NCBI RefSeq assembly: GCF_010119205.1
Contig: NZ_WRXM01000001.1
Coordinates: 1,426,001 to 1,490,000, forward strand
DNA: 64,000 nucleotides
Direction: 5' to 3'
Origin: Haloarcula limicola
Lineage (GTDB): Archaea; Halobacteriota; Halobacteria; Halobacteriales; Haloarculaceae
Position numbers and translations under genes: made by a program. How positions within the stretch are numbered: position 1 is the stretch's first letter; every line of letters begins with the position of its first letter. The notes under the pieces are model-generated. The model was not told the DNA's origin, searched no databases, and was given only the letters and a program-made list of their open reading frames with translations. Shown here piece by piece: positions 8,711 to 17,263 of the stretch.

Positions 8711-8885
8711 CGTAGCGGCCCGGCCGCGGCGGCCGTCGCTGTTCGCGGGCGAGGCGGTCTTTTCGTCGGGTTTCCGACTCGAAAGTGACGACTACGGTTG
8801 TCCCCAGGGCGTCGTTCGTGACCGTTTCGGACGCGCGTCTCGAAAGCACGTGCGTCAACAATCAGTAGACAGAAATTGACGTTCG

Positions 8886-8900
8886 GGCCAAATATTGGCC
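8886..8900. promoter_or_regulatory. Perfect palindrome upstream of the zinc micro-protein genes
   Basis: The sequence GGCCAA-ATA-TTGGCC is a 6-base-arm inverted repeat lying in an A+T-rich gap between the PINc ATPase and the small zinc-protein genes. A TATA-like run (ACTATATAAGG) follows about 20-30 bases downstream. The arrangement fits an operator placed just upstream of a promoter, but no regulator is identified. Confidence 0.35.
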
Positions 8901-8986
8901 ATCAGTTGTATTATGTAGCACTATATAAGGTATCTATACGACGTTCGCCCATAGCTATTTAGTGCTGCTGCAGTGTTACTCGTGAT

Positions 8987-9154
8987 ATGGACCTACCCGA
9001 TGCCACCCCCGGTTCGGAACGCCATCTCGACACCGACAGCCACCGCTCGGCCCGCGACGGCGACAGGTACTGTCGCCACTGCCGGGAGATCGCGCTCGCG
9101 TTCGATCCCCACGCCGACCGGGCACGCTGTCGCGCCTGCGGCGAACTGGCCTGA
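8987..9154 (+). CDS. Zinc-finger micro-protein, 55 residues
   Basis: This short frame encodes 55 residues with two CxxC knuckles, CRHC (residues 29-32) and CRAC (48-51), separated by 15 residues, which fits a single zinc-ribbon-like site. The N-terminal 28 residues are polar and acidic. Haloarchaea carry many such two-knuckle micro-proteins of under 70 residues, some linked to stress adaptation and biofilm formation, but the specific role here is unknown. A TATA-like run sits upstream, and a second zinc micro-gene starts five bases after its stop. Confidence 0.65.
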   Translation: MDLPDATPGSERHLDTDSHRSARDGDRYCRHCREIALAFDPHADRARCRACGELA

Positions 9155-9159
9155 GAACG

Positions 9160-9294
9160 ATGGGCCTCCGACAGCGGCTCCGCGGAAGCCTCCGACGCGA
9201 ACCGACCTACGAGTGTGCGTTCTGTCGGCTGACCTTCGACGAGGAGCGGGACCACTGTCCGGCCTGCGGCTGGACGGTCAGAGAAGCCAGCTGA
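9160..9294 (+). CDS. Zinc-ribbon micro-protein, 44 residues
   Basis: This 44-residue frame begins five bases after the preceding zinc micro-gene and was probably co-transcribed with it. It contains CAFC (19-22) and CPAC (33-36) knuckles separated by ten residues, followed by a tryptophan, a compact zinc-ribbon layout. The N-terminus is basic ([13 protein letters not shown]), which is unusual in this acidic proteome and could bind nucleic acid or membrane. It converges on the HTH gene, ending one base before that gene's stop codon complement. The function is unknown. Confidence 0.65.
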   Translation: MGLRQRLRGSLRREPTYECAFCRLTFDEERDHCPACGWTVREAS

Positions 9295-9295
9295 A

Positions 9296-9562
9296 TCAGT
9301 CGGAGACGGCCGCGTCGGCCTGTTCTGCGGGCTGTTCGGTGATCTCGTAGAGGTTCTGTCGGGCGTCGGCGAAGTAGACGTCCTCTTCGATGACACCGAC
9401 CTCGTCGAGGCGTTCGAGGGCGTAGCGGACCGTGCGTGCAGATAGCATCGACTCCTCGACGATGCCCTTCTGGGTGAGCGGCCCGTCGTATTCCAGCACC
9501 TTGTAGACGAGCTTCGCGCTCGGTGGAAGGTCTGCGATGGCCTCCCCATCGGATTCCGTCAT
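9296..9562 (-). CDS. Small winged-helix (MarR-like) transcriptional regulator
   Basis: This 88-residue protein is nearly all one winged helix-turn-helix domain: helices in LPPSAKLVYKVLEY and GPLTQKGIVEES, then a recognition-helix region LSARTVRYALERLDEVGVI and a short wing, then a tail. It lacks an evident ligand domain. Similar small MarR-type regulators are common in haloarchaea. A TATA-like CTTTATGC lies about 30 bases before the ATG. It is convergent with the zinc micro-genes and divergent from the EMC6-like gene; its target is unknown. Confidence 0.75.
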   Translation of the reverse strand: MTESDGEAIADLPPSAKLVYKVLEYDGPLTQKGIVEESMLSARTVRYALERLDEVGVIEEDVYFADARQNLYEITEQPAEQADAAVSD

Positions 9563-9735
9563 TACCTGTTACGAATGTCGCCGGATGCATAAAGATTGAG
9601 GAGTCAGTTCGCCAGACGGGCGTTCACGGGAAACGGCGCTCCGTTCGCTATCGACGTCCGTCCCGCCGCCGTCACGGGCCGACGTGGGGTACTGGAACCG
9701 CGTCCCTTTTGGTGACGGGTAGTTCAGTATTCGGT

Positions 9736-10032
9736 ATGGCAACGGAAACGGCGGGCGGTATGAGTTCCCATATGCGGGGACTCACTGTCACGACGATAAC
9801 GGCGGTCGCGGGGATCGCGGCGGCGTTGGTCTCGGACGCCGTGGCGACGGGTCCCGGCGACGTCACCGGCATCGTCGTCGTCGCAGTCGCCGTCCTCGCA
9901 CAGTTCCCGATACTTCGGGTCATCGGCATCGGTCCGGACGACCTCTCGACGAAGGACGTCCTCTACGTCGCGTTCATGACCTTCGCGCTCTGGTTCGTCT
10001 CGTGGGGCATCCTGCTGACCGCGGGGGTGTAA
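9736..10032 (+). CDS. EMC6-like small membrane protein
   Basis: This 98-residue protein has three hydrophobic segments (about residues 16-38, 44-62 and 76-96) after a short polar N-terminus. Its position directly before the ABCE1 gene, with a three-base gap, matches the haloarchaeal EMC6-like membrane protein. EMC6 is a core subunit of the eukaryotic membrane-protein insertase complex, and the archaeal relatives may help insert membrane proteins. The ATG at 9736 was chosen because it lies just ahead of the first hydrophobic region; ATG codons nine and thirteen codons inside are alternatives. Confidence 0.7.
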   Translation: MATETAGGMSSHMRGLTVTTITAVAGIAAALVSDAVATGPGDVTGIVVVAVAVLAQFPILRVIGIGPDDLSTKDVLYVAFMTFALWFVSWGILLTAGV

Positions 10033-10035
10033 TCG

Positions 10036-11874
10036 ATGGCGGAGGACAGCATCGCGGTCGTCGACTTAGAACGGTGTCAGCCCGACCGCTGTAACTACGA
10101 GTGCATGAACTACTGCCCGCCCAACCGGAGCGGGAAGGAGTGCATCGTCAAGCGCGGCGACGAACACGAGGAGGACGAGGAGTTCGACGGGAAACCCGAC
10201 CAGGTACGGATCTCCGAGGAGATCTGTCTGGGCGAGTCCTGCGGTATCTGCGTCAACAAGTGCCCGTTCGACGCCATCGAGATCATCAACCTCCCGCAGG
10301 AACTGAACGACGAACCCGTCCACCGCTACGGCGAGAACGCCTTCGCGCTGTACGGACTGCCAGCGCCCCAGGAGGGACAGGTGACGGGGATCCTCGGCCC
10401 GAACGGTATCGGGAAGACGACGGCTGTCCGCATCCTCGCCGACGAGATGTCGCCGAACCTCGGTCGCTACGGCGAACAGGTCGGCTGGGACCAGGTGTTA
10501 GACGAGTACCGCGGGACCGCGCTGCAGGACTACCTCGAACAGCTGCGCGACGGCGACGTCGACGTGGCCCGCAAACCGCAGTACGTCGACCGCATCCCCG
10601 ACCAGTTCGACGGGAAGGCGCGCGAGCTGCTCGAACAGACCGACGAGCGCGGCGAACTCGACTACCTCATCGACCGCACCGATATCGGCCCGGTCGTCGA
10701 CAGTAATCTCGACGACCTCTCGGGCGGCGAACTCCAGCGCGTGGCGCTGGTGGCGACGCTGGCTCGCGACGCCGACTTCTACTTCCTCGACGAGATCACG
10801 CCGTATCTGGACATCGGCCAGCGGATGACCGCCGCGCGGCTGATTCGAGAGCTCGCCGAGGAGGGCGACCGCTCGATGCTCGTCGTCGAGCACGACCTCG
10901 CCATCCTCGACCTGCTCGCGGACAACATCAACGTCGCCTACGGGTCCCCCGGCGCGTTCGGTATCATCACCTCGCCGAAGTCCACGAAGAACGGCATCAA
11001 CGAGTACCTCTCGGGGTATCTGGAGAACGAGAACATGCGCATCCGCCAGACGGAGATCGAGTTCGAGGAACACGCGCCTCGAACGGCCTCCACCGGCGAC
11101 GTGGTCATCGAGTACCCCGACCTCACCAAGAGCTACGGCGACGGGGAGTTCTCCCTCGACGTGGACGCGGGCACCATCCGCGAGAGCGAGGTCCTCGGCG
11201 TGGTCGGCCCGAACGGCATCGGAAAGTCCACGTTCGCGAAGATGCTCGCCGGCCGGCTCGAACCGAGCGAGGGGAGCGTCGAGTCCGACCTCGACATCGC
11301 CTACAAGCCCCAATACATCGAGATCGACCAGCCGATGCGCGTCGACGCCTTCCTCTCCTCGATCACGGACGACTTCGGCACCTCCTACTGGGACACCGAG
11401 ATCGCCCAGCCGCTCCAGCTCGACGCCGTGATGGAGCAGCAACTCACCGACCTCTCGGGCGGGGAGCGCCAGCGCGTCGCCATCGCGGCCTGCCTCTCGA
11501 AGGACGCGGACCTCTACTTACTCGACGAACCGTCGGCGCACCTCGACGTCGAACAGCGGGTGCTCGCCACCTCGGCCATCCGCCGGTACGCCGAGAACCA
11601 CGACGCGACGGCGATGGTCATCGACCACGACATCTACATGATCGACTTGCTCGCCGACCGCCTGCTCGTCTTCGAGGGCGAACCCGCGAAACACGGGTAC
11701 GCGACCCCGCCGCAGGGCATGCGCGAGGGGATGAACGAGTTCCTCTCGAACCTCGACATCACGTTCCGCCGCGACGAGCGAACGTCTCGACCGCGCATCA
11801 ACAAGCCGGGGTCCCAACTCGACCGCGAGCAGAAGAACTCGGGCGAGTACTACTACTCCCCCGACGAGAGCTGA
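10036..11874 (+). CDS. ABCE1 / RLI ribosome-recycling ATPase
   Basis: The 612-residue protein has an N-terminal iron-sulfur domain with cysteines at 14, 19, 23, 27, 36, 64, 69, 72 and 76, the pattern for the two [4Fe-4S] clusters of ABCE1. Two ATPase domains follow, each with Walker A GPNGIGK[T/S]T (about 121-129 and 391-399) and an LSGGE signature. ABCE1 splits ribosomes into subunits after termination and is essential in archaea and eukaryotes. It is preceded by the EMC6-like gene in a likely operon. The family length is about 590-610 residues, so it is intact. Confidence 0.95.
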   Translation: MAEDSIAVVDLERCQPDRCNYECMNYCPPNRSGKECIVKRGDEHEEDEEFDGKPDQVRISEEICLGESCGICVNKCPFDAIEIINLPQELNDEPVHRYGENAFALYGLPAPQEGQVTGILGPNGIGKTTAVRILADEMSPNLGRYGEQVGWDQVLDEYRGTALQDYLEQLRDGDVDVARKPQYVDRIPDQFDGKARELLEQTDERGELDYLIDRTDIGPVVDSNLDDLSGGELQRVALVATLARDADFYFLDEITPYLDIGQRMTAARLIRELAEEGDRSMLVVEHDLAILDLLADNINVAYGSPGAFGIITSPKSTKNGINEYLSGYLENENMRIRQTEIEFEEHAPRTASTGDVVIEYPDLTKSYGDGEFSLDVDAGTIRESEVLGVVGPNGIGKSTFAKMLAGRLEPSEGSVESDLDIAYKPQYIEIDQPMRVDAFLSSITDDFGTSYWDTEIAQPLQLDAVMEQQLTDLSGGERQRVAIAACLSKDADLYLLDEPSAHLDVEQRVLATSAIRRYAENHDATAMVIDHDIYMIDLLADRLLVFEGEPAKHGYATPPQGMREGMNEFLSNLDITFRRDERTSRPRINKPGSQLDREQKNSGEYYYSPDES

Positions 11875-12034
11875 ACGCTACCGCCTCTTCTCCGTAGTTA
11901 GCGACGGTAGTGATTCGTCGAGCGGTTACCATTTAGTTACTAGATACAGTCCACGTACTCCCGCCTACAATTTAACCACGTACGACCCAAATATACAAAA
12001 TATATTAAGTAAGTGTGCGGTCATATTCAGGTCT

Positions 12035-12439
12035 GTGACAGGTTCTGGTCCCACGAAGCCGATCCCCGACGGGGCAAAAGAACTCACCGCCCACCTCCAA
12101 GACAGCCTCGGTAACCGACTCCGGAGCGTCATCTGGTACGACAAGGGAGACCACGACGTACTCTACGCTCGGAGCGACGTGGCGGCCGCGTACACCGAAG
12201 CGGAAATAGAGGACGTCGTAGACGAACTCTCGATGGAGTCGTTCGCGCGACCCATCAAGGAAGACCTGTACCCCCACGGTGACCTCCGGTGTACCGTGGA
12301 ATGCTACGAAGACGGCGTCGAGATGCACTTCTGTATCGCCGACGGCGAGGGCGTCGCCGTCGGGATCGAGCCGACCGCGTTCGTCGAGGAGGGGACGTTC
12401 ATCGGTAACTGTCTCGAAGCGGCGGAACTCGTCGAATAA
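12035..12439 (+). CDS. Conserved haloarchaeal protein of unknown function (DUF7522-like)
   Basis: This 134-residue soluble acidic protein is not recognised by any catalytic motif. It has an alpha/beta pattern, with likely strands around VIWYDKGDHDVLYA and CTVECYEDGVEMHFCIADG. It resembles small haloarchaeal proteins grouped as DUF7522. An A+T-rich promoter region with ATATATTAAG (about 12000-12010) sits about 25 bases before the GTG, which argues for a leaderless transcript and for this start. It stands alone on its strand. Confidence 0.65.
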   Translation: MTGSGPTKPIPDGAKELTAHLQDSLGNRLRSVIWYDKGDHDVLYARSDVAAAYTEAEIEDVVDELSMESFARPIKEDLYPHGDLRCTVECYEDGVEMHFCIADGEGVAVGIEPTAFVEEGTFIGNCLEAAELVE

Positions 12440-12522
12440 ACGGTGGTCGTCGCGTCGGTAGATAGCAGTCGCTGCCGAGCGCTGCCCACCTATCGAAAAG
12501 AGAACACACTCCCGGGAACCGC

Positions 12523-12738
12523 TTACGCGGCGGGGTCGCTGGTGTCGCCGGTCTCGGACCCGGCGACGGCGTCGTCGAGTCCGTCGGCGACCTCCTCTGG
12601 GTCGAACTCCTCGTCGGGTCGGAGCTCTCGGTCGGGGGAGTCGCCGTCCTGTCGTTCGGTGACCGATTCGTCGCCGGTGACCGAGACGAAGATGTCACCC
12701 AGTTCCTCGGCTCGGTCGCCTGACTGACTCTTGCTCAT
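12523..12738 (-). CDS. Small acidic haloarchaeal hypothetical protein
   Basis: The 71-residue protein begins MSKSQSGDRAEELGDIFVSVTG and is extremely acidic in its second half (RPDEEFDPEEVADGLDDAV). The N-terminal DIFVSVTGDESVTERQ block looks like a short conserved haloarchaeal motif. No known domain, cysteines or membrane segments are present. The ATG at 12738 is preferred over a TTG two codons earlier. Its function is unknown. Confidence 0.6.
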   Translation of the reverse strand: MSKSQSGDRAEELGDIFVSVTGDESVTERQDGDSPDRELRPDEEFDPEEVADGLDDAVAGSETGDTSDPAA

Positions 12739-12804
12739 TTGCAATCGCCTATAACGGGTAGAGGGGGTTAGCTCCGCGGCCTAACTCGTTAGGGGCAGCG
12801 CAGT

Positions 12805-12820
12805 CGGGCGATTTCGCCCG
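12805..12820 (-). terminator. Hairpin directly after amzA
   Basis: CGGGCGA-TT-TCGCCCG is a perfect 7-base-arm inverted repeat that begins one base beyond the amzA stop codon. On the transcript it would form a very stable stem. Archaeal termination usually depends on U-runs, and none follows here, so it could instead protect the 3' end. Confidence 0.4.
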
Positions 12821-12821
12821 T

Positions 12822-13343
12822 TCAGAGGACGCTTCGCTGGCAGGAGCCACACAGCGACGGCTCCTTGACGTCCACCTGTCGGACGGTCGGCGAGAAGTTC
12901 ATCACGCAGCGCTTGTTGTCACAGTGTTCCAGCCCGAGCGTGTGGCCGATCTCGTGGACGACCTCTTTGCGAACGCGGGCAGCGAAGATGTCGCTGGCCG
13001 ACTGGTTCGAGAAGCCGCCGTCGGAGGAGGTCTGGAGGCGATACGTCGAGATGACACTTCCCGAGCCGCCGAGGTAGGCGAGGCCGAACACGTAGTTGCG
13101 GCGGCGGTAGAAGAGGTCCTTGGGGGTGATGGCGATGTTCTTCTCGCCCGCGCCGACGCGCCGTGCGAGGTCGATGAACTCCTCGGCGCGGTACTGGTCG
13201 CGGTCGCCATCGTACGCACCGGCGGGAATCGACTGCGGTTCGTGCATGGAGACGTCGCAGTCGTAGGTGGTGCGAAGGCCCTCGGAGGCCTCGCGTTTCA
13301 CCTGGGCAGAGACGTCGCCCACCGGGACGATGTCGACATGCAT
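12822..13343 (-). CDS. amzA: Archaemetzincin-family zinc metalloprotease
   Basis: This 173-residue protein contains the archaemetzincin signature: HEIGHTLGLEH (residues 130-140) supplies His130, Glu131, His134 and His140, followed by Cys141, Cys146, Met148 (the Met turn) and a CxxC at 165-168 that forms a structural zinc site. The family comprises cytosolic metzincin-fold peptidases of unclear substrate. The length matches archaeal members. A GTTTAAG box at about 13369-13375 lies 26-32 bases before the chosen ATG, which supports leaderless transcription from 13343. It is divergent from the UPF0146 gene. Confidence 0.93.
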   Translation of the reverse strand: MHVDIVPVGDVSAQVKREASEGLRTTYDCDVSMHEPQSIPAGAYDGDRDQYRAEEFIDLARRVGAGEKNIAITPKDLFYRRRNYVFGLAYLGGSGSVISTYRLQTSSDGGFSNQSASDIFAARVRKEVVHEIGHTLGLEHCDNKRCVMNFSPTVRQVDVKEPSLCGSCQRSVL

Positions 13344-13382
13344 GAGAATGCATATGAGACGGTGGCGCTTAAACATCCCGAC

Positions 13383-13787
13383 GTGAGCGACGCAGAACGG
13401 ACCCTCGTCGGCCGATTGGCGACCGCCGATAGCGTGGTGGAGGTCGGCATCGGCAACCGCCCCGACGTGGCCGCGGCGCTGGCCGACCGCGGCGTCGACG
13501 TGACGGCGACGGACATCACGCCGCGGTCGGTTCCCGACGGCGTTATCTTCGTCGAAGACGACGTGACCGACCCCGAGTTGACCGTCTACGAGGGAACCGA
13601 CGTCGTCTTCGCGCGGAACCTCCCGCCGGAGCTCCACGGGCCGGCGCGCGAAGTCGCCCGACGCGTCGGCGCGGACTTTTGGTTCACGACGCTGGGCGGC
13701 GACCAGCCGGCGGTGCCCGTCGAGCGCGAGCAACTCGACGGCCGCGTGACGCTGTTCCGGGCCGTGGACGGTCCCGGCGGCCGATAG
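13383..13787 (+). CDS. UPF0146 family protein
   Basis: This 134-residue protein resembles the archaeal UPF0146 family. It has a methyltransferase-like Rossmann beginning ([20 protein letters not shown]) followed by [26 protein letters not shown] and [10 protein letters not shown], like a reduced SAM-dependent methyltransferase that lacks a full catalytic part. GTG at 13383 is taken as start, since the longer reading frame overlaps the divergent amzA start. The HAD phosphatase gene follows 50 bases downstream. Function is not established. Confidence 0.7.
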   Translation: MSDAERTLVGRLATADSVVEVGIGNRPDVAAALADRGVDVTATDITPRSVPDGVIFVEDDVTDPELTVYEGTDVVFARNLPPELHGPAREVARRVGADFWFTTLGGDQPAVPVEREQLDGRVTLFRAVDGPGGR

Positions 13788-13837
13788 CGAGTGGCCGACA
13801 TAGCAAGGCGCTTCAAGGGCGACGACCAGAAGCGAGT

Positions 13838-14704
13838 ATGCAAGTCGACGCGGTCGTCTTAGACATCGACGGCGTCCTCGTGGACGTCGCCGATTCCTAC
13901 CGGCGGGCCGTCATCGAGTCCGTCCAGCGAGTGTACGACGACACCATCGAACGGGCCGACATCCAGCGGTTCAAGGACGCCGGCGGGTTCAACAACGACT
14001 GGGAACTGACCGACGCGGCGGCGCTGTACGTACTGGCCGACCGCGAGGGGAGCGCGGGCGACGTGGCGAGTTTCACCGACGCGATCGCCGAGCGGGGCGG
14101 CGGCCTGTCGGCGGCCGAAGCCGTCGTTCGGGACCGCCTCGACGAAGGGGCCGCCGAACGGGTGTTCGACGCGTGGGACCCCGACGAACTCCGCGACGTG
14201 TTCCAGACGCTGTATCTCGGGAGCGATCTGTACCGCGACCTCGAAGGCGGCGATCCGGCGTTCGACGCGCCCGGCTACATCAACGACGAACCGGTGCTGG
14301 TCGACGCCGAGACGCTGGCGGCGTTGCGGGACCGCTACGCCGTCGGCGTCGTCACCGGCCGTCCCGCCGCGGAGGCCGACATCGCGATGGAGCGCGTCGG
14401 GTTGGACCTGCCCGAGGATCACCGGTTCACGATGGACGACTGGGCGGAGGGGAAACCCCATCCGGCCGCCCTCGTGACGTTGGCCGAGCGCTTCGACGCC
14501 GAGCGAGTGGCCTTCGCGGGCGATACGCTCGACGACGTGAAGACCGCCGTCAATGCCGACGCCGCGGACGACGACCGAGTGTACTACGGCGTCGGCGTCC
14601 TGACCGGCGGGCTGACCGGCGAGGACGGTCGCCGGAAGTACGCCGCCGCCGGCGCGAGCGCGGTGGTCGAGACGGTCAACGACCTGCCGGACCTGCTGGG
14701 GTAG
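13838..14704 (+). CDS. HAD-superfamily phosphatase (TIGR01548-like)
   Basis: The 288-residue protein begins with the HAD motif I LDIDGVL, in which Asp9 is the nucleophile and Asp11 the general acid. Motif II is in VGVVTGRP, and the motif III/IV region is around EGKPHPAAL and [12 protein letters not shown]. The long cap between motifs I and II, with the [10 protein letters not shown] segment, matches the TIGR01548 group of archaeal and bacterial HAD proteins. It presumably dephosphorylates a small metabolite, but the substrate is unknown. It stands just after the UPF0146 gene and may share its transcript. Confidence 0.8.
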   Translation: MQVDAVVLDIDGVLVDVADSYRRAVIESVQRVYDDTIERADIQRFKDAGGFNNDWELTDAAALYVLADREGSAGDVASFTDAIAERGGGLSAAEAVVRDRLDEGAAERVFDAWDPDELRDVFQTLYLGSDLYRDLEGGDPAFDAPGYINDEPVLVDAETLAALRDRYAVGVVTGRPAAEADIAMERVGLDLPEDHRFTMDDWAEGKPHPAALVTLAERFDAERVAFAGDTLDDVKTAVNADAADDDRVYYGVGVLTGGLTGEDGRRKYAAAGASAVVETVNDLPDLLG

Positions 14705-14771
14705 CACGTTCCGGCCGACAGTCGGCACGAGAACGGCAGGGATTTCCCGGCCGAGGTGGAAACCCGGCGAC

Positions 14772-15161
14772 ATGGGACGGAAGGCGATGGTCGCGTGGGC
14801 GCTGCTGGTGAGCGTCTGGGCCGGTCTCGTGGGCGGGGCGGCGGTGTTCGAACCGTCTATCGACTACGTGCAGCTGTACGCCGTCGGCTTCGCCGTCGTC
14901 GCGTTCCCGGCCGCGTACTGGACGATCTCGTCGAACCGGGCGATATTCGACTCCGCGCACCGGCCCGGCCGCATGGCCATCTTCATCCTCGTCATCTTCC
15001 TCGTCACGGTGGTCCTGGCCACGCCGTCGGCGCTCCTGCTGGGACACACCGGGCCGCTCGGCATCGTCGTCCAGTTGCTCGCCTACGTCGTCGGCCTCGC
15101 CGCGGCGCTGTACGTCGCCTACGGCGGCGGCTTCGACCTCGCGTGGGACCGCTACACGTAG
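14772..15161 (+). CDS. Four-helix membrane protein of unknown function
   Basis: The 129-residue protein is mostly hydrophobic, with four predicted membrane segments near residues 6-26, 32-50, 67-88 and 93-117. Between helices two and three is a short basic loop (SSNRAIFDSAHRPGRM). No conserved catalytic motif is seen. It lies between a HAD phosphatase and the F420 reductase on the same strand; nothing in it shows a functional link to either. Confidence 0.65.
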   Translation: MGRKAMVAWALLVSVWAGLVGGAAVFEPSIDYVQLYAVGFAVVAFPAAYWTISSNRAIFDSAHRPGRMAIFILVIFLVTVVLATPSALLLGHTGPLGIVVQLLAYVVGLAAALYVAYGGGFDLAWDRYT

Positions 15162-15215
15162 GCAAGCACCACCGGTCGCACAACGCTTATTCACCGGTCG
15201 GCCCACCGCGTAGAC

Positions 15216-15881
15216 ATGGATATCGCGTTACTCGGCGGCACCGGCGACATCGGCGAGGGCCTCGCCCTCCGCTGGGCGTACGACACGAACCACGACGTCA
15301 TCGTCGGGTCGCGGGACCCCGAGAAAGCCGAGAACAAGGCCGAGGAGTACGAGACCGAACTCGCCAGTCGCGGCACGGACGTCACCGTCGAGGGACTGGG
15401 CAACGAGGACGCCGCCGCCCGCGCGGACGTCGTCGTCGTCGCCGTCCCCGCTTACCACCTCACCGATACCATCGAGGCCGTCGCCGACCATCTCGACGAC
15501 GCCATCCTCGTCTCGCCCGCCGTCGGCATGAAACGCGACGAGGACGGCTTCCACTACAACCGCCCCGGCGTCGGCAGCGTCACGGAACTGGCCGCACAGG
15601 CCGCCCCCGAGGGGACGCAGGTCGTCGGCGCGTTCCACAACCTCGCGGCGGGTCGGCTGGCGAACTTAGACGCGGAGATCGACTGGGACACCATCGTCGT
15701 CGGCGACGAGACGGACCCGAAAGACACCGTCTGTGAACTCGCCGACGGCATCGAGGGGCTCCGACCGCTCGACGGCGGCCCGCTCTCGAACGCCGCCGAG
15801 ATCGAGGGACTGACGCCGCTGCTCATCAACGTTGCCCGCCACAACGACGGAATGCACGACCTCGGTGTCACGTTTCAGTAG
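15216..15881 (+). CDS. npdG: NADPH-dependent F420 reductase
   Basis: This 221-residue protein has an N-terminal Rossmann motif LLGGTGDIGEGLALRWA (GGTGDIG at 7-13) and SRDPEKA, typical for NADP binding. The central VVVVAVPAYHLTDTIEAV, the SPAVGMKRDEDGF segment and the C-terminal EGLTPLLINVARHN are characteristic of archaeal Fno/NpdG enzymes, which move hydride between coenzyme F420 and NADP. The length is normal for the family. In haloarchaea it links F420-dependent redox reactions to biosynthetic NADPH. Confidence 0.9.
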   Translation: MDIALLGGTGDIGEGLALRWAYDTNHDVIVGSRDPEKAENKAEEYETELASRGTDVTVEGLGNEDAAARADVVVVAVPAYHLTDTIEAVADHLDDAILVSPAVGMKRDEDGFHYNRPGVGSVTELAAQAAPEGTQVVGAFHNLAAGRLANLDAEIDWDTIVVGDETDPKDTVCELADGIEGLRPLDGGPLSNAAEIEGLTPLLINVARHNDGMHDLGVTFQ

Positions 15882-15974
15882 CCCCGTTCGGACCGGTCCG
15901 CGGAAAGCCGTCCCGTGGGCCGAGTTCACACGCCTGAAGGAGCACTTTTCCCGACCGAGTCCTATCGCTCGTGT

Positions 15975-16664
15975 GTGGCGTCTCCATACGAAATTCTCGG
16001 TGTCGACCCCGACGCGGACGAGGACGAAGTCTCCGACGCCTACCGAGAACTGGTCAAAGAGGTTCATCCCGACCAGGGCGGCTCCACCGAGGAGTTTCGT
16101 GCCGTCCAGCGTGCTTACGAACGCATCCAGAGCGGCTACGAACCCGGCGAGGAGATCAGCCCGGCCGGGGCGACGACGGCCCGAACCGGACGGCCGACGG
16201 CCGGCGGAGATGCAGGAGAGAAGGACGAGCAGCCGGAACCCGAAGGCGTCAAAGTCGAGTTCCTCGACTACGAGGCGATGGAGTCCCGCGGCTGGCAACT
16301 GACAGACGACGACCTCTTCGAGAAGGCGGCCGACGACGAACTCGGCGGTGAGACCCACGGTTACTTCTACGTCGAAGAGAACGAGACGCTGCTCGAAGCC
16401 GCCGAAGACGAGGGGTACGCCTGGCCCTTCGCCTGTCGAGGCGGGGCCTGTACGAACTGCGCCGTCGCTATCGTCGACGGCGAGATGCCCTCGCCCGCGA
16501 GTCACATCCTCCCGAAGGAGCTCCACGACCGCGGGATCCGCCTCTCCTGTATCGCCGCGCCGACGACCGACGCGAGGATCGTCTACAACGTCAAGCACCT
16601 GCCGGCGATCCGCGACCTCCTCCTGCCCGCGAGTCGGTTCGAACAGACTTCCTCGACGGACTGA
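15975..16664 (+). CDS. fer: J-domain plus 2Fe-2S ferredoxin fusion protein
   Basis: The 229-residue protein starts with a DnaJ-type J domain (YEILGVDPDADEDEV..., HPD at residues 31-33), then an acidic linker, then a plant-type [2Fe-2S] ferredoxin domain with Cys154, Cys159, Cys162 and Cys192 (C-x4-C-x2-C...C). Haloarchaeal ferredoxins are plant-type and carry electrons from 2-oxoacid oxidoreductases; the version fused to a J domain is a distinct haloarchaeal paralogue. The HPD tripeptide suggests it can stimulate a DnaK partner. GTG at 15975 is chosen because MASPYEILGV begins the J domain exactly. Confidence 0.85.
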   Translation: MASPYEILGVDPDADEDEVSDAYRELVKEVHPDQGGSTEEFRAVQRAYERIQSGYEPGEEISPAGATTARTGRPTAGGDAGEKDEQPEPEGVKVEFLDYEAMESRGWQLTDDDLFEKAADDELGGETHGYFYVEENETLLEAAEDEGYAWPFACRGGACTNCAVAIVDGEMPSPASHILPKELHDRGIRLSCIAAPTTDARIVYNVKHLPAIRDLLLPASRFEQTSSTD

Positions 16665-16736
16665 ATCGCGGACGCACCGCTCGCGACAGCGAGCGGTCGA
16701 CCGGCGGCGAACCCGAGCGCGAAAAGAGTAGTCGCC

Positions 16737-17003
16737 TTACGCTCCGGCCTGCGAGAGGGCGTCCTCGATATCGTCGGCCTGCGTGACGCCGACGAAGCGC
16801 TCGACGACGCCGTCGTCGTTCTCGACGATGAGCGTCGGCAGGGAACGTACCTGATACTCGTTCGCGACGTCCTGCTCTTCGTCGACGTTGATCTTCTCGA
16901 ACGTCACGTCGGTCCACTCATCCTCTAAGTCCTCGAGGATGGGGTCTTGGGTCTTGCAGGGGCCGCACCAGTCAGCGTAGAAGTCCTTGAGCGTGACCGT
17001 CAT
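16737..17003 (-). CDS. trxA: Thioredoxin
   Basis: This 88-residue protein ([17 protein letters not shown]) has the classical active site WCGPC with Cys13 and Cys16 and the cis-proline in VRSLPTLIV. It is a minimal, N-terminally short thioredoxin, used as a cytosolic disulfide reductant. The start at 17003 begins directly with the first strand; an in-frame start 15 codons earlier adds a polar extension and is an alternative. It diverges from the Sec61-beta gene and converges with the ferredoxin gene. Confidence 0.9.
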   Translation of the reverse strand: MTVTLKDFYADWCGPCKTQDPILEDLEDEWTDVTFEKINVDEEQDVANEYQVRSLPTLIVENDDGVVERFVGVTQADDIEDALSQAGA

Positions 17004-17107
17004 GGTTCCCTTCGAGATTGTCTGTGGGGTCTGATAAGGGTTATCCATGTGGGTGCGTCGCGAACGAACCCGAAAAGCTTACTCCGCGCGAACGGGGAGG
17101 GAAAGAT

Positions 17108-17263
17108 ATGAGCAGTGACAGTGGCGGGCTGATGTCGAGTGCCGGGCTAGTCCGGTACTTCGACGCCGAGGACAGCAACACTATCCGTATCGACCCGCGA
17201 ACCATCGTCGCCTTCGGCGTCCTGTTCGGCGGCCTGATCTTGGTCCTGAACGCGATGGTCTAA
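17108..17263 (+). CDS. Preprotein translocase Sec61-beta subunit
   Basis: The 51-residue protein has the archaeal Sec61-beta layout: a polar N-terminus with [15 protein letters not shown]-type residues, the [11 protein letters not shown] segment just before the membrane, and one C-terminal helix (about residues 33-50). It is the small, non-essential subunit of the SecYE-beta channel. Its length is typical for haloarchaea, where the protein is close to 50 residues. The start is the ATG at 17108, and the longer open frame upstream lacks similarity to the family. Confidence 0.9.
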   Translation: MSSDSGGLMSSAGLVRYFDAEDSNTIRIDPRTIVAFGVLFGGLILVLNAMV

